Positions 33,542-46,156 of a stretch of DNA of 64,000 nucleotides are shown here, one piece after another. Position numbers and translations under genes: made by a program. The stretch's first letter is position 1. The number at the start of each line of letters is the position of its first letter. The stretch spans positions 1-64,000 of the forward strand of contig CANMTD010000007.1 in assembly GCA_947500775.1 (NCBI GenBank). The letters are read 5' to 3'. Below the pieces are notes generated by a model, which was not told the DNA's origin, did no database searches, and saw only the letters and a program-made list of their open reading frames with translations. This DNA is from an uncultured Paracoccaceae bacterium (GTDB lineage Bacteria; Pseudomonadota; Alphaproteobacteria; Rhodobacterales; Rhodobacteraceae).

Positions 33542-34546
33542 ATGGCTCAGATGATCGCACCGACAGGTGCCCAGATACCTACCGCACTGACAGATGTAAT
33601 GGACGCGCTTTGCCGCGTTTCTGCCTCGCTATCGGATACGATTTCGCAGGGGGCGCTGGGCAACCAGTTGGGCGTGGACGTGGGCGGCAACGCCGATGGC
33701 GACACCCAGAAAGCGCTGGACGTCATGGCCGACGAAGCCTTTGCCGCCGCGCTGAAAGGGTCCGCCATTCGCTGGTACGCCTCGGAAGAGCAGGAAGAGG
33801 TTGTCGAACTGAACCCCAAGGGCGATCTGGCGCTGGCGATCGACCCGCTGGACGGATCGTCGAACATCGATGTGAACGTGTCGATCGGGACGATCTTTGG
33901 CATTCAGCCGGCGCTGGACGAAGGCGAGGCCACGTTCCTGCGGGCAGGCGAACATCTGATCGCCTCGGGCTATTTCGTCTACGGTCCGCAGACCGCGCTG
34001 ATCGTGACCTTTGGCGCCGGTGTCCGGCTGTTCGTGATGGATCGGTCGGACGGTGTGTTCCACGAAGTCGCCGACGCCCCGTCGATCCCGGACACCGCGC
34101 AGGAATATGCGATCAACGCGTCGAACTATCGTCACTGGCCGCAACCGATCCGCGCCTATATCGACGATTGCATCGCCGGTGCCGACGGTCCGCGTGGCAA
34201 GAATTTCAACATGCGCTGGGTCGCGTCGCTTGTGGCGGAAACCCACCGGATCATGACCCGCGGCGGGATTTTCCTTTACCCCTCTGACGACCGCGAAGGT
34301 TATAGCGCGGGCCGTCTGCGGCTTGTCTATGAATGCGCGCCGATTGCCTTTCTGGTCGAACAGGCCGGGGGCAAGGCGACAACCGGCACCGAGCGTATTC
34401 TGAACCGCGTGCCGGAAAAACTGCACGCCAGAACACCGCTGGTTTTCGGCTCTGTCGAAAAGGTTGACCGGGTCATGAGCTATTACGATCTGCCCGATCA
34501 AGAAGCTGCAGCACTTTTTGGAAATCGCGGTCTGTTCCGCGCCTGA
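33542..34546 (+). CDS. cbbF: fructose-1,6-bisphosphatase (class I)
   Basis: A 334-residue class I FBPase with the metal/substrate motif [12 protein letters not shown] near residue 102 and GGIFLYPSD near 240. It hydrolyses fructose-1,6- and, in autotrophs, sedoheptulose-1,7-bisphosphate in the regeneration arm of the Calvin cycle. The ATG at 33542 is ten bases after GGGAGG; a GTG at 33536 is an alternative. It is the first gene of the cbb operon. Confidence 0.92.
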   Translation: MAQMIAPTGAQIPTALTDVMDALCRVSASLSDTISQGALGNQLGVDVGGNADGDTQKALDVMADEAFAAALKGSAIRWYASEEQEEVVELNPKGDLALAIDPLDGSSNIDVNVSIGTIFGIQPALDEGEATFLRAGEHLIASGYFVYGPQTALIVTFGAGVRLFVMDRSDGVFHEVADAPSIPDTAQEYAINASNYRHWPQPIRAYIDDCIAGADGPRGKNFNMRWVASLVAETHRIMTRGGIFLYPSDDREGYSAGRLRLVYECAPIAFLVEQAGGKATTGTERILNRVPEKLHARTPLVFGSVEKVDRVMSYYDLPDQEAAALFGNRGLFRA

Positions 34547-34559
34547 ACTGGAAATTCCC

Positions 34560-35432
34560 ATGTCTAAGAAACATCCCATCATCTCGGTCACCGGGTCGTC
34601 CGGTGCTGGCACAACGACGGTCAAAAGCACCTTTGACCAGATCTTCCGCCGTGAAGGCGTTTCGACCGTGTCGATCGAGGGCGATGCGTTCCACCGTTTC
34701 GACCGGTCCGACATGAAGGCCGAACTGGAGGCCCGCAAGGCCGCCGGCGAAGAGACGTTCAGCCACTTCAGCTATGACGCCAACGAACTTGGCAAGCTTG
34801 AAGAGGTGTTCCGCACCTATGGCGAGACCGGTCAGGGCACCACGCGCCACTATGTGCACGATGAGGAGGAAGCCGAACGTTATGGCGCGCCTCCCGGCAC
34901 CTTCACCGACTGGGCGCCGTTCGACGATGGCTCGGACCTGCTGTTCTACGAAGGTCTGCACGGGGCCGTGGTGAACGACGAGGTGGACCTTGCCGCATTG
35001 GCCGATCTGAAGATCGGAGTGGTGCCGGTGGTCAACCTTGAATGGATCCAGAAAATCCACCGCGACAAGGACAAACGCGGATACACGACTGAGGCCGTCA
35101 CCGATACGATCCTGCGCCGGATGCACGCCTATGTGCATTGCATCTGCCCGCAGTTTTCCGAAACGGACATCAACTTTCAGCGGGTGCCGGTCGTCGACAC
35201 ATCCAACCCCTTTATCGCGCGCTGGATTCCCACGCCCGACGAAAGCCTGGTGGTGATCCGGTTCAAGGACCCGCGCGGCATCGATTTTCCCTATCTGATG
35301 TCGATGATCGCCGACAGCTGGATGACCCGGGCCAATTCGCTGGTGATCCCGGGCGGCAAGATGGATCTCGCCATGCAGCTGATTTTCACACCGATGATCC
35401 TGCGCCTTGTTCATGAATCAAAGCGCACCTGA
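34560..35432 (+). CDS. cbbP: phosphoribulokinase
   Basis: A 290-residue bacterial-type phosphoribulokinase, making ribulose-1,5-bisphosphate for RuBisCO. The P-loop [10 protein letters not shown] is at residues 12-21. [18 protein letters not shown] and LFYEGLHG carry substrate-binding and catalytic Asp/Arg residues. The length matches the octameric, allosteric proteobacterial form. It lies 13 bases after cbbF. Confidence 0.94.
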   Translation: MSKKHPIISVTGSSGAGTTTVKSTFDQIFRREGVSTVSIEGDAFHRFDRSDMKAELEARKAAGEETFSHFSYDANELGKLEEVFRTYGETGQGTTRHYVHDEEEAERYGAPPGTFTDWAPFDDGSDLLFYEGLHGAVVNDEVDLAALADLKIGVVPVVNLEWIQKIHRDKDKRGYTTEAVTDTILRRMHAYVHCICPQFSETDINFQRVPVVDTSNPFIARWIPTPDESLVVIRFKDPRGIDFPYLMSMIADSWMTRANSLVIPGGKMDLAMQLIFTPMILRLVHESKRT

Positions 35433-35443
35433 GGAGACGTCCC

Positions 35444-37441
35444 ATGAATGTCCAAGCCCCTGTCACAACTGATGAAACACTGATGGCCAATGCCATTCGC
35501 GTGCTGACGATGGACGCGGTGCAGGCCGCCAATTCGGGCCATCCCGGCGCGCCGATGGGGCTGGCCGATGTGGCGACGGTTCTGTTCAACCGTTTCATCT
35601 CGGTCGACCCGTCCAATAATAAATGGGCCGACCGCGACCGCTTTGTCATGAGCGCGGGTCACGGGTCGATGCTGGTCTATGCGGTTAATCACCTGCTGGG
35701 CTATGACGACATGGATATCGACCAGCTGCGCAATTTCCGCCAGATGGGGTACCGGACCGCCGGGCACCCGGAATACGGGCACGCCAAGGGGATCGAAACC
35801 ACCACCGGCCCGTTGGGGCAGGGGGTGGCCACAGCCGTGGGCATGGCCCTGGCCGAGCGGATGCAGAACGCGCGGTTCGGCGACGATCTGGTGGATCACT
35901 GGACCTATGTGCTGGCCGGGGACGGCTGCCTGATGGAAGGCATCAGCCACGAAGCGATCGACCTTGCCGGGCATCTGGGCCTTGGCCGCATGATCGTGTT
36001 CTGGGACGACAACAGGATCACCATCGACGGCGCCACCGATCTGTCGACCTCGATGGATCAGGCCAAGCGGTTCGAAGCGGCGGGCTGGCATGTGCAGGCG
36101 GTGGATGGTTACGACAACGACGCCATTGCCGCCGCGATCGAAGCCGCGCGCGCCGATGGCAGGCCGTCGATGATCGCCTGCCGCACGGTGATCGGGCAGG
36201 GCGCGCCCAACAAGGCGGGCAGCCACAAGGTGCATGGCGCCCCCCTGGGGGACGAAGAAATCGCCGCCACCCGCGATGCGCTGGGCTGGGGATACCCACC
36301 CTTTGAAATCCCGGGCGACGTGAAAGCGGCATGGGAAGCGGTGGCCGCGCGCGGGGCCAAGGCCCGCGCCGCATGGGACGCCCGCAAGGCCGCCCATCCG
36401 CGTGCCGCCGATTTCGACATCACGCAGGCCGACCCCGATGCGCAGGCGTTGAACGCCGCCATCACCGCCTATAAGGCGCAATTGTCCGTAGACAAACCCA
36501 AGGTGGCCACCCGCAAGTCCAGCGAAATGGCGTTGGAGGTGGTCAATACCACCCTGCCCAATTCGGTCGGCGGCTCGGCCGACCTGACCGGATCGAACAA
36601 CACCAAGACCACCGAGATGCGCCCGGTGTCCCGCGACGATTATTCCGGCGATTACATCCATTACGGCATCCGCGAACACGGCATGGCCGCGGCGATGAAC
36701 GGCATCGCGCTGCATGGCGGGTTCGTCACCTATGGCGGCACCTTTCTGGTCTTTGCCGATTACTGCCGCCCCGCGATCCGCCTGTCGGCGCTGATGGGGG
36801 TGCCCGTGACCTATGTCATGACCCACGACAGCATCGGCCTTGGCGAAGACGGGCCCACCCATCAGCCGGTGGAAACCATCGCCAGCCTGCGCGCCATTCC
36901 CAACCTGTCGGTCATCCGCCCGGCGGACGCCGTGGAAACCGCCGAGGCGTGGGAACTGGCCGCAACCTCGGACAGCACACCCACGCTGTTGTGCCTGTCC
37001 CGTCAGGGGCTGCCGACCGTGCGCGACATCCATACCGACGACAACATGGTGGCGCGCGGCGCCTATGTCCTGCGCGACACCGATGGCCCGCGCGACGTGA
37101 CGCTGATCGCCACCGGGTCGGAGGTCGAGCTTGCCCTGAACGCCGCGGACCTTCTGGCCGCCGAAGGCATCCAGGCCGCCGTCGTCTCGGCCCCCTGTTT
37201 TGACCGTTTCGCCGCCCAGGATCCGATCTATCGCGCCGCCGTCAGGGGCAGCGCCCCGCGTGTCGGGATCGAGGCTGCCGTCCGTCAGGGATGGGAGCTG
37301 TTTCTGGAACGCAATGACGGGTTTGTCGGGATGTGCAGCTTTGGCGCCTCGGCGCCCGCGCCCGCGCTTTACCAGCATTTCAACATCACACCCGAGGCCA
37401 TCGTGGCCTCGGCCAAGAACCGGATCGGGAAGGACAAGTGA
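35444..37441 (+). CDS. cbbT: transketolase
   Basis: A 665-residue thiamine-diphosphate transketolase transferring two-carbon units between sugar phosphates in the cycle. Motifs are SGHPGAPMG near residue 32, the TPP-binding [13 protein letters not shown], and in the pyrimidine domain [14 protein letters not shown] and [21 protein letters not shown] lies upstream of the ATG. It sits 11 bases after the phosphoribulokinase gene. Confidence 0.94.
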   Translation: MNVQAPVTTDETLMANAIRVLTMDAVQAANSGHPGAPMGLADVATVLFNRFISVDPSNNKWADRDRFVMSAGHGSMLVYAVNHLLGYDDMDIDQLRNFRQMGYRTAGHPEYGHAKGIETTTGPLGQGVATAVGMALAERMQNARFGDDLVDHWTYVLAGDGCLMEGISHEAIDLAGHLGLGRMIVFWDDNRITIDGATDLSTSMDQAKRFEAAGWHVQAVDGYDNDAIAAAIEAARADGRPSMIACRTVIGQGAPNKAGSHKVHGAPLGDEEIAATRDALGWGYPPFEIPGDVKAAWEAVAARGAKARAAWDARKAAHPRAADFDITQADPDAQALNAAITAYKAQLSVDKPKVATRKSSEMALEVVNTTLPNSVGGSADLTGSNNTKTTEMRPVSRDDYSGDYIHYGIREHGMAAAMNGIALHGGFVTYGGTFLVFADYCRPAIRLSALMGVPVTYVMTHDSIGLGEDGPTHQPVETIASLRAIPNLSVIRPADAVETAEAWELAATSDSTPTLLCLSRQGLPTVRDIHTDDNMVARGAYVLRDTDGPRDVTLIATGSEVELALNAADLLAAEGIQAAVVSAPCFDRFAAQDPIYRAAVRGSAPRVGIEAAVRQGWELFLERNDGFVGMCSFGASAPAPALYQHFNITPEAIVASAKNRIGKDK

Positions 37442-37443
37442 AG

Positions 37444-38442
37444 ATGACCAAAGTTGCTATCAACGGGTTTGGCCGGATCGGGCGCAATGTATTGCGCGCC
37501 ATCGCGGAATCGGGCCGCAACGATATCGAAGTCGTGGCGATCAACGATCTGGGCCCCGTGGAAACCAACGCTCACCTGCTGCGCTATGACAGCGTGCATG
37601 GCCGGTATCCCGGCGATGTCACCGTTGCGGGCAACACCATCGACGTGGGGCGTGGCCCGATCGAGGTGACCGCCCTGCGCGACCCAAGGGAACTGCCTTG
37701 GGATGGCGTCGACGTTGCGCTGGAATGCACCGGCATTTTCACCGCCCGCGACAAGGCCGCGCTGCATCTGGAAAACGGGTCCAAACGCGTTCTGGTATCG
37801 GCGCCCGCCGCCGGGGCTGACCGGACCGTGGTCTTTGGCGTGAACCACAAGGAATTGAAGCCGTCGGATGTGATCGTGTCGAACGCGTCCTGCACGACCA
37901 ACTGCCTGTCGCCGGTGGCCAAGGTGCTGAACGACGCCATCGGCATCGACAAAGGCTTCATGACCACGATCCACAGCTATACCGGCGATCAGCCGACGCT
38001 GGACACGATGCACAGCGATCTGTACCGCGCCCGCGCCGCCGCGATCAGCATGATCCCCACCTCGACCGGCGCGGCCAAGGCGGTGGGGCTGGTGCTGCCC
38101 GAGCTGAACGGCAAGCTGGACGGCGTTGCCATCCGCGTGCCCACGCCCAATGTGTCGGTGGTCGATCTGGTGTTCGAAGCGGGGCGCGACACATCGGTCG
38201 ACGAGGTCAACGAAGCCATCCGCGCCGCTGCCAACGGGCCGCTGAGCGGCGTGCTGGGATATACCGACAGCCCCAATGTGTCGGTCGATTTCAACCACGA
38301 TGCGCATTCGTCGATCTTTGCCACCGACCAGACCAAGGTGATGGACGGCCGGATGGTGCGCATCCTGTCCTGGTATGACAACGAATGGGGCTTTTCCAAC
38401 CGGATGGCCGATACCGCCGTCGTTCTGGGGGGGCTGATCTGA
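37444..38442 (+). CDS. gap: glyceraldehyde-3-phosphate dehydrogenase (type I)
   Basis: A 332-residue type I GAPDH with NGFGRIGRN at the nucleotide site, catalytic Cys in [10 protein letters not shown] near residue 150, and the C-terminal [12 protein letters not shown]. In the Calvin cycle it reduces 1,3-bisphosphoglycerate. The ATG at 37444 has GGGAAGGA at 37427-37434. A GTG at 37438 overlapping the transketolase stop is less well spaced. The last base overlaps the first base of pgk. Confidence 0.93.
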   Translation: MTKVAINGFGRIGRNVLRAIAESGRNDIEVVAINDLGPVETNAHLLRYDSVHGRYPGDVTVAGNTIDVGRGPIEVTALRDPRELPWDGVDVALECTGIFTARDKAALHLENGSKRVLVSAPAAGADRTVVFGVNHKELKPSDVIVSNASCTTNCLSPVAKVLNDAIGIDKGFMTTIHSYTGDQPTLDTMHSDLYRARAAAISMIPTSTGAAKAVGLVLPELNGKLDGVAIRVPTPNVSVVDLVFEAGRDTSVDEVNEAIRAAANGPLSGVLGYTDSPNVSVDFNHDAHSSIFATDQTKVMDGRMVRILSWYDNEWGFSNRMADTAVVLGGLI

Positions 38443-39647
38443 TGGCCGTCACCCCGATCTCCGAGATGAACGTCTTGGGCAAGCGGCTGGTGGTGCGCGC
38501 CGATCTGAACGTGCCGATACAGGACGGCAAGGTCAGCGACGATACCCGTATCGCCCGCTTTGCCGAAGGGATGCGCCCGCTGATCGCCGAAGGCGCCCGG
38601 CTGATCATCCTGACCCATATGGGGCGGCCCAAGGGCGTTCTGGAACCAACCCTGTCCGTCGACAAACTGCGCCGGTCTTTGTCCGAACACCTGGGCGTGC
38701 CGGTCAAATTCTCTGATGTCAGCGCCGATCCGGCGGCCGAAATTCACGCCAAGGGCCTGCAGGACGGCGAGGTGCTGTTGTGCGAAAACGTGCGCTTCAA
38801 TCGTGGCGAAGAGGTCAACGATCCCGAACTGGCGCGCCGTTACGCCGCCCTTGGCGATTTCTACGTCAATGACGCGTTCTCCTGTGCGCACCGGGCCCAT
38901 GCCTCGACCGCCGCGATCACGCAGTTTCTGCCCGCCTTTGCCGGGCCGCTGCTGATGGCCGAAATCGCCGCGCTGACCAAGGCGCTGGAGGCGCCGCAGC
39001 GCCCTTCGGTCGCCATCGTCGGCGGGGCCAAGATTTCGACCAAGATAGCGGTGCTGAAACATCTGGTGCAGAAACTGGATGCGGTGATCATCGGCGGCGG
39101 CATGGCCAATACCTTTCTGTTTGGCCGTGGCGCGCCCATGGGATCGTCGCTGCACGAGGCGGATCAGATCGAAACGGTCCGCGAAATCGAAGCGCTGGCC
39201 GAAAAATCGGGCTGTGCGATCCATCTGCCGGAAGATGTCGTCGTATCGCGGGAATTCCGCGCTGGCGCCGATGGCACGACCGTGGCCTGGGACGCCTGTC
39301 CCGAGGATCAGATGATCCTGGACGCGGGGCCCAAGGCGCTGGCCGCGTTTCAGCAGGTGCTGGAAGGCGCGCGCACGATCCTGTGGAACGGGCCGCTGGG
39401 CGCCTTTGAAATTCCGCCCTTCGATCAGGCGACCATGGCGCTGGCCCGAACGGCGGCCGAGCTGACCCGCGCCAACCGCTGCGTTTCGGTGGCAGGCGGT
39501 GGCGACACGGTTGCCGCGCTGAACGCCGCCGGGGTGGCGGATGATTTCACCTATGTCTCCACCGCCGGTGGGGCCTTTCTGGAATGGCTGGAGGGGCGCG
39601 AGCTTCCCGGCATCGCGGCGCTGCAAAGCGCCCAACACGCAGCCTGA
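38442..39647 (+). CDS. pgk: phosphoglycerate kinase
   Basis: A 401-residue phosphoglycerate kinase phosphorylating 3-phosphoglycerate from RuBisCO. Landmarks are [29 protein letters not shown] and [12 protein letters not shown], and the C-terminal nucleotide motif [12 protein letters not shown]. It is embedded between gap and aldolase in the cbb operon, so it is probably expressed with carbon fixation. Another copy may or may not exist elsewhere in the genome. Confidence 0.94.
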   Translation: MAVTPISEMNVLGKRLVVRADLNVPIQDGKVSDDTRIARFAEGMRPLIAEGARLIILTHMGRPKGVLEPTLSVDKLRRSLSEHLGVPVKFSDVSADPAAEIHAKGLQDGEVLLCENVRFNRGEEVNDPELARRYAALGDFYVNDAFSCAHRAHASTAAITQFLPAFAGPLLMAEIAALTKALEAPQRPSVAIVGGAKISTKIAVLKHLVQKLDAVIIGGGMANTFLFGRGAPMGSSLHEADQIETVREIEALAEKSGCAIHLPEDVVVSREFRAGADGTTVAWDACPEDQMILDAGPKALAAFQQVLEGARTILWNGPLGAFEIPPFDQATMALARTAAELTRANRCVSVAGGGDTVAALNAAGVADDFTYVSTAGGAFLEWLEGRELPGIAALQSAQHAA

Positions 39648-39658
39648 CGGAGGATCGG

Positions 39659-42230
<2,572 letters not shown>

Positions 42231-42241
42231 GGAGACACAAG

Positions 42242-42628
42242 ATGCGTATCACACAAGGTTGCTTTTCATTCCTGCCCGATCTGGACGATGTCCAGATCAC
42301 CGCGCAGGTCGAATATATCCTGCAGCGCGAATGGGCGGTGAGCCTGGAATATTCCTATGACCCGCACCCCCGGAACACATACTGGGAAATGTGGGGCCAC
42401 CCGATGTTTGATCTTCGGGACGCCAAGGGCGCGATGATGGAGCTGGACGAGTGCCGCAAGGTACATCCCGACGCCTATATCCGCGTTCAGGCCTTCGACG
42501 ACACCCGCGGGTTCGAAACGGTGATGATGTCCTTCATCGTCAACCGCCCGGCGGAAGAGCCGAAAGTCCACATGCAGCGCACGGATTTCGAAGGACGTTC
42601 CCAGAAATACGCCTGGGACCCGCGCTAA
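42242..42628 (+). CDS. cbbS: RuBisCO small subunit, red-type
   Basis: A 128-residue small subunit starting MRITQGCFSFLPDL. It carries the C-terminal extension typical of red-type enzymes, which fills the central solvent channel of the hexadecamer. It is 11 bases after cbbL and is followed by a strong stem-loop separating it from cbbX. Confidence 0.95.
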   Translation: MRITQGCFSFLPDLDDVQITAQVEYILQREWAVSLEYSYDPHPRNTYWEMWGHPMFDLRDAKGAMMELDECRKVHPDAYIRVQAFDDTRGFETVMMSFIVNRPAEEPKVHMQRTDFEGRSQKYAWDPR

Positions 42629-42636
42629 AGACCCCA

Positions 42637-42662
42637 GGCCGGGCCAAACGATTGGCCCGGCC
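42637..42662 (+). other. strong stem-loop between cbbS and cbbX (attenuator or 3' stabiliser)
   Basis: Eleven perfect pairs join 42637-42647 (GGCCGGGCCAA) to 42652-42662 (TTGGCCCGGCC) around an ACGA tetraloop, then ATCTTTCCC. It starts eight bases after the cbbS stop. The T run is short, so termination would be partial. It likely keeps cbbLS message above that of cbbX and cbbE. Confidence 0.75.
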
Positions 42663-42698
42663 ATCTTTCCCTTGGGATGAACAGAAGGACGAATGGTG

Positions 42699-43634
42699 AT
42701 GACTGACGATGCCCCCGGCGACACTTTGAAAACCATCGACCTGGCTGCCGAATACGAAGCCTCCGGCGTGCGCGAGGTGTTGGAAGAGCTGGAACGCGAC
42801 CTGATCGGGCTGGCCCCGGTCAAGCAGCGCATTCGCGAAACCGCGGCGCTGTTGATGGTCGACAAGGCCCGGCGCGACATGGGTCTTTCCAGCGAAACAC
42901 CGACGCTGCACATGTCGTTCACCGGCAATCCGGGCACCGGCAAGACCACGGTCGCCAATATGATGGCCGGGCTGCTGTATCGTCTTGGCTATGTCCGCAA
43001 GGGTCACCTTGTCACGGTCACCCGCGACGATCTGGTCGGCCAGTACATCGGCCACACCGCGCCCAAGACCAAAGAGGTCCTGAAAAAGGCGATGGGCGGC
43101 GTGCTGTTCATCGACGAGGCTTATTATCTGTATAAGCCCGACAACGAACGCGACTACGGTCAGGAAGCGATCGAGATCCTGTTGCAGGTGATGGAAAACA
43201 ACCGCGACGATCTGGTGGTCATCATGGCGGGCTATGCCGACAAGATGGATCAGTTCTTTTCCGCCAACCCCGGTTTCCGGTCGCGGATCGCCCATCACAT
43301 CGATTTCCCCGATTACACCGATCAGGAACTGCTGCAAATGTCGAAACAGATGCTTGCCACGCAGAATTACGAACTTGATCCGGCGGCCGAAAAGGCGATG
43401 GCCGAATATATCGCGCTGCGTCGCGAACAGCCGCATTTCGCCAACGCGCGGTCGATCCGCAACGCGCTGGACCGCGCGCGGCTGCGGCAGGCCAACCGGC
43501 TGTTCACCGAATCCAGCGGGCCGCTGGACGGCAAGGCGCTGTCGACCATCGGCGAAAGCGATATCCGCGCCAGCCGCGTCTTCAGCGGCGGGCTGGACGT
43601 CGATCACCCCGTTCAGAAGGAGGCCGCGGAATGA
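42699..43634 (+). CDS. cbbX: CbbX, AAA+ RuBisCO activase (red-type)
   Basis: A 311-residue AAA+ protein. Walker [10 protein letters not shown] is at residues 76-84, Walker B is [10 protein letters not shown], and the pore-loop [12 protein letters not shown] follows VGQ. CbbX remodels red-type RuBisCO by pulling the large-subunit C terminus to release inhibitory sugar phosphates. In-frame starts occur at 42693, 42696 and 42699; the last has the best spacing from AAGGA at 42685-42689. It overlaps rpe by ATGA. Confidence 0.94.
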   Translation: MTDDAPGDTLKTIDLAAEYEASGVREVLEELERDLIGLAPVKQRIRETAALLMVDKARRDMGLSSETPTLHMSFTGNPGTGKTTVANMMAGLLYRLGYVRKGHLVTVTRDDLVGQYIGHTAPKTKEVLKKAMGGVLFIDEAYYLYKPDNERDYGQEAIEILLQVMENNRDDLVVIMAGYADKMDQFFSANPGFRSRIAHHIDFPDYTDQELLQMSKQMLATQNYELDPAAEKAMAEYIALRREQPHFANARSIRNALDRARLRQANRLFTESSGPLDGKALSTIGESDIRASRVFSGGLDVDHPVQKEAAE

Positions 43635-44326
43635 CCTTCACCCGCTCAATCAAGATCGCGCCGTCGATCCTGTCGGCGGATTTCGCCAACTTCGGGCAGG
43701 AAATCCAGGCCATCGAAAACCAGGGCGCCGACTGGGTTCATGTCGACGTCATGGACGGGCATTTCGTGCCCAACCTCACCTTCGGCCCCCCCGCGGTCAA
43801 GGCCTTCCGCCCGCATGTCAAAACCGTCATGGACGTGCATCTGATGATTAGCCCGGTCGATGCCTATATCGACGCCTATGCCGATGCGGGCGCCGATATC
43901 CTGACCGCGCATCTTGAGGCCGGGCCGCACATCCACCGCACGCTTCAGGCGATCCGCGGGGCCGGCATGAAGGCGGGCGTCGCGCTGAACCCCGGCACCC
44001 CGGCCGAGGCGGTGACCCATCTGCTGGAGCTGACCGATCTGATCTGCGTGATGACGGTGAACCCCGGCTTTGGCGGGCAGAAATTCATCGACATGACCGC
44101 CAAGATCCGCGCCCTGCGTGCCATGATCGGCGACCGCCCCGTGCATATCGAAATCGACGGCGGCGTCACCCCCGACACCGCGCCCCTGGTCGCAGCCGCC
44201 GGGGCGGACGTGCTGGTCGCCGGATCGGCGGTGTTCAAAGGCGGCTCTGTCGCGGACCCCGCGCCATATGGTGCCAATATCCGGGCCATTCGCGACGCGG
44301 CCCAAGGCGCGCAAGCCGCCGCCTAG
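43631..44326 (+). CDS. cbbE: ribulose-phosphate 3-epimerase
   Basis: A 231-residue TIM-barrel epimerase converting xylulose 5-phosphate and ribulose 5-phosphate. Motifs are [30 protein letters not shown] with metal and catalytic Asp, [13 protein letters not shown] and EIDGGV. It overlaps cbbX by four bases and ends the cbb operon. An inverted repeat follows 25 bases later. Confidence 0.94.
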   Translation: MTFTRSIKIAPSILSADFANFGQEIQAIENQGADWVHVDVMDGHFVPNLTFGPPAVKAFRPHVKTVMDVHLMISPVDAYIDAYADAGADILTAHLEAGPHIHRTLQAIRGAGMKAGVALNPGTPAEAVTHLLELTDLICVMTVNPGFGGQKFIDMTAKIRALRAMIGDRPVHIEIDGGVTPDTAPLVAAAGADVLVAGSAVFKGGSVADPAPYGANIRAIRDAAQGAQAAA

Positions 44327-44351
44327 GCGGTGCCTGTGCTTCACAGCGTTT

Positions 44352-44391
44352 CCCGAACCGAATGGCCAAACCTGGCGGATTTCGGTTCGGG
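44352..44391. terminator. inverted repeat after the cbb operon
   Basis: CCCGAACCGAA at 44352-44362 pairs over eleven bases with TTCGGTTCGGG at 44381-44391. It lies in the 88-base gap between the convergent rpe and peptidoglycan-binding genes. It is probably the end point for one or both transcripts. The loop is long (18 bases) and a T run is lacking. Confidence 0.45.
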
Positions 44392-44414
44392 GGAACTGTC
44401 TTGGCCTGTCACGA

Positions 44415-45068
44415 TTACATCTTGTTGCTCAGATGCTTGTCCTTCACTTTCATCAGAGAGTCGGATTTTTTGGCAAGCCGCCAAAGTTCCTTTTCCAGAG
44501 CGTGCAGTTTGACGTCGAGTTTCGTGACGGTGTTGTTGATTGTTGTCGCGCGCATCAGCCGCCCCTTGAGGGTCATTGTGTCGAAATCGGATTGCAGCTT
44601 GGCCACCTGTTTCGACTGCGACTCCCAGGCGGGCAAATCCTTGCAGAAATTCTTGTAGACGTTGTCCCAGACCTTCAGGATTTTCGCGAGCTCGCGTGAG
44701 CCGTCGTTCTGAACGTCGCGGGCGTGGACGAAATCCGCGAAAATGTTTTTCTTCATCGCCTGGAATTGCTTGGCGTATTTCTGGCGACGCCTGTTCCAAT
44801 CCTCGACCAGCATTTCCGGCCTTTTCCTCTTCGGAAGCCTTATAACCGCATTCAGCATCGTTGCCGTTTTTTTGCCGACAACACCGTCCTGACTTAGAAT
44901 ATGCAGCTTTTGAAAGTGCTTTACAGCCTGTTTGGTTTTGGGACCAAACGCCCCGTCGATTTTCAGTTTGGGCCGTGCGCGGACATCCCCGAGCATGATT
45001 TGCAACATCTCGACGCCTGGGCCCTTGTCGCCGATTTTGAGTATTTTGCCGATATCCAATTTTTTCAT
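44415..45068 (-). CDS. peptidoglycan-binding domain protein without signal peptide
   Basis: A 217-residue protein. Residues 5-75 form a PG_binding_1 domain (GDKGPGVEMLQIMLGD, IDGAFGPKTKQAVKHFQ, DGVVGKKTATML). The remaining 140 residues are lysine- and alanine-rich, predicted helical, and unknown to me. There is no signal peptide at the ATG at 45068, which has GGAGAG upstream. A cytoplasmic protein with a wall-binding module is unusual. It may leave by another route or use the domain for protein binding. Confidence 0.75.
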   Translation of the reverse strand: MKKLDIGKILKIGDKGPGVEMLQIMLGDVRARPKLKIDGAFGPKTKQAVKHFQKLHILSQDGVVGKKTATMLNAVIRLPKRKRPEMLVEDWNRRRQKYAKQFQAMKKNIFADFVHARDVQNDGSRELAKILKVWDNVYKNFCKDLPAWESQSKQVAKLQSDFDTMTLKGRLMRATTINNTVTKLDVKLHALEKELWRLAKKSDSLMKVKDKHLSNKM

Positions 45069-45280
45069 TTCAAACTCTCCAATCTGGTCAACCCATTGCG
45101 CTTGATTGGCCAAGCCTGATGGGGCGCAGTGAATGAAGGGTTTGTTAGTGGGGCGGTGTATCTGGGGTTTGTCCGGGAAACGTCATTTTGTTTCAGACAT
45201 GTATCAGTCTTCGGCGGGTGAAATTGAAGGCGGGGATGGCGGGGTTTTGTGCCGTCTTTGCCCAAAGGGACGATCCCGCG

Positions 45281-45308
45281 AAAACCGGCAGGCGCGATTG
45301 GCCTGCCG
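45281..45308 (-). terminator. rho-independent terminator after the globin gene
   Basis: Read on the minus strand, CGGCAGGC at 45308-45301 pairs with GCCTGCCG at 45293-45286, followed by GTTTTC. It begins 23 bases after the globin stop codon. Confidence 0.65.
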
Positions 45309-45331
45309 ACAGTGCATTCTGAAATGCAATG

Positions 45332-45757
45332 TTAGTTTTTGGCGGGATAGGCGGTTGCGATCATGTGATCGGCGATGGTCCCATAGACGCTGGTCCAGGC
45401 GCGGATGCCCGCGTCGTCACAGTCAAGGGTCTTGAGTGTTGTGATCAGCGCTTCGGCAACGTTGTCATAGTCCGCCCGCGTCACGCCGTAATTCAGGTGC
45501 CGCCGGGCCAGGGATTCCAGAACCGGGGCAAGTGTTTCCCAATCGGTCAAAGTGTTCACCGCGACGGCAAGGGTCGCGGAAAACTTGCGTCGCTGATCCG
45601 ACATCTGCTCGGGAAAGAGTTCGCGATATTTCGGGTTCTGTTCAAACAACGTCTCATAGAAAATCGTCGCCGCTTTTTCGCTTTGGCCATGTGCCAGCAA
45701 AGGTGTCCCGCGTAATAGGACAATTTGTTCTTTTTCCAGTGTCATTTCGCGTGTCAT
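45332..45757 (-). CDS. single-domain globin
   Basis: A 141-residue globin of the flavohaemoglobin/Vitreoscilla type without a reductase domain. The E-helix region is SATLAVAVNTL, and the proximal histidine lies in ARRHLNYGV near residue 85, followed by VAEALITTLK. It would bind oxygen or nitric oxide in the cytoplasm. The ATG at 45757 is eight bases after GGGGAG. It is monocistronic, with its own terminator. Confidence 0.88.
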   Translation of the reverse strand: MTREMTLEKEQIVLLRGTPLLAHGQSEKAATIFYETLFEQNPKYRELFPEQMSDQRRKFSATLAVAVNTLTDWETLAPVLESLARRHLNYGVTRADYDNVAEALITTLKTLDCDDAGIRAWTSVYGTIADHMIATAYPAKN

Positions 45758-46156
45758 TGCCGTGACTCCCCTGAAGAATTCGATGCGTTTACATCGAAAT
45801 TCAGATTTCAGAACGACCCGCGCGTTTCAAAACCACGCCTCAGGCCAAATATGTTGACGGTCGGGTGGCCCGTGAAAGCCCAGTATCCCGACCTGGAAAT
45901 ACCTGCCGGAGGGATGTTTCCATCGTTTGTCCGAAAGTCCTGAGATATGTTTCATTTGTCGTGGCGATCATCGGGTTTTGCGCAATTATGTACCAAAGCC
46001 GAAGCAATTGCCGGATTATTTGCCGCTTGATACAATTGATACAACTTAGTGGAATTCAGACACAAATCAGACCAATCCGGCCTTCAGCATGTTGGAAAAT
46101 GCGACGCCCGATCGGCTTTTCGTACATGTGACATTAAGAGGGTTGGAATTGGCATT
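45758..46156. promoter_or_regulatory. 399-base intergenic region with a tandem 9-bp repeat
   Basis: This divergent region between the globin and the hybrid kinase has no supported gene. It is more AT-rich than its surroundings. TTGATACAA occurs twice back to back at 46027-46035 and 46036-46044, about 110 bases upstream of the kinase start, and is a candidate regulator site. Short open frames here lack ribosome binding sites and family features. Confidence 0.45.

Noticed and set aside
35411-37378. Long minus-strand open frame (655 codons) opposite the transketolase gene
   Set aside because: It mirrors a strongly conserved gene in GC-rich DNA. Its translation is rich in Arg, Gly and His with no family motif, and it is explained as a codon-bias shadow.
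45725-46131. Short open frames in the globin-kinase intergenic region
   Set aside because: They overlap the globin gene or lack start signals, and their composition does not look like protein.
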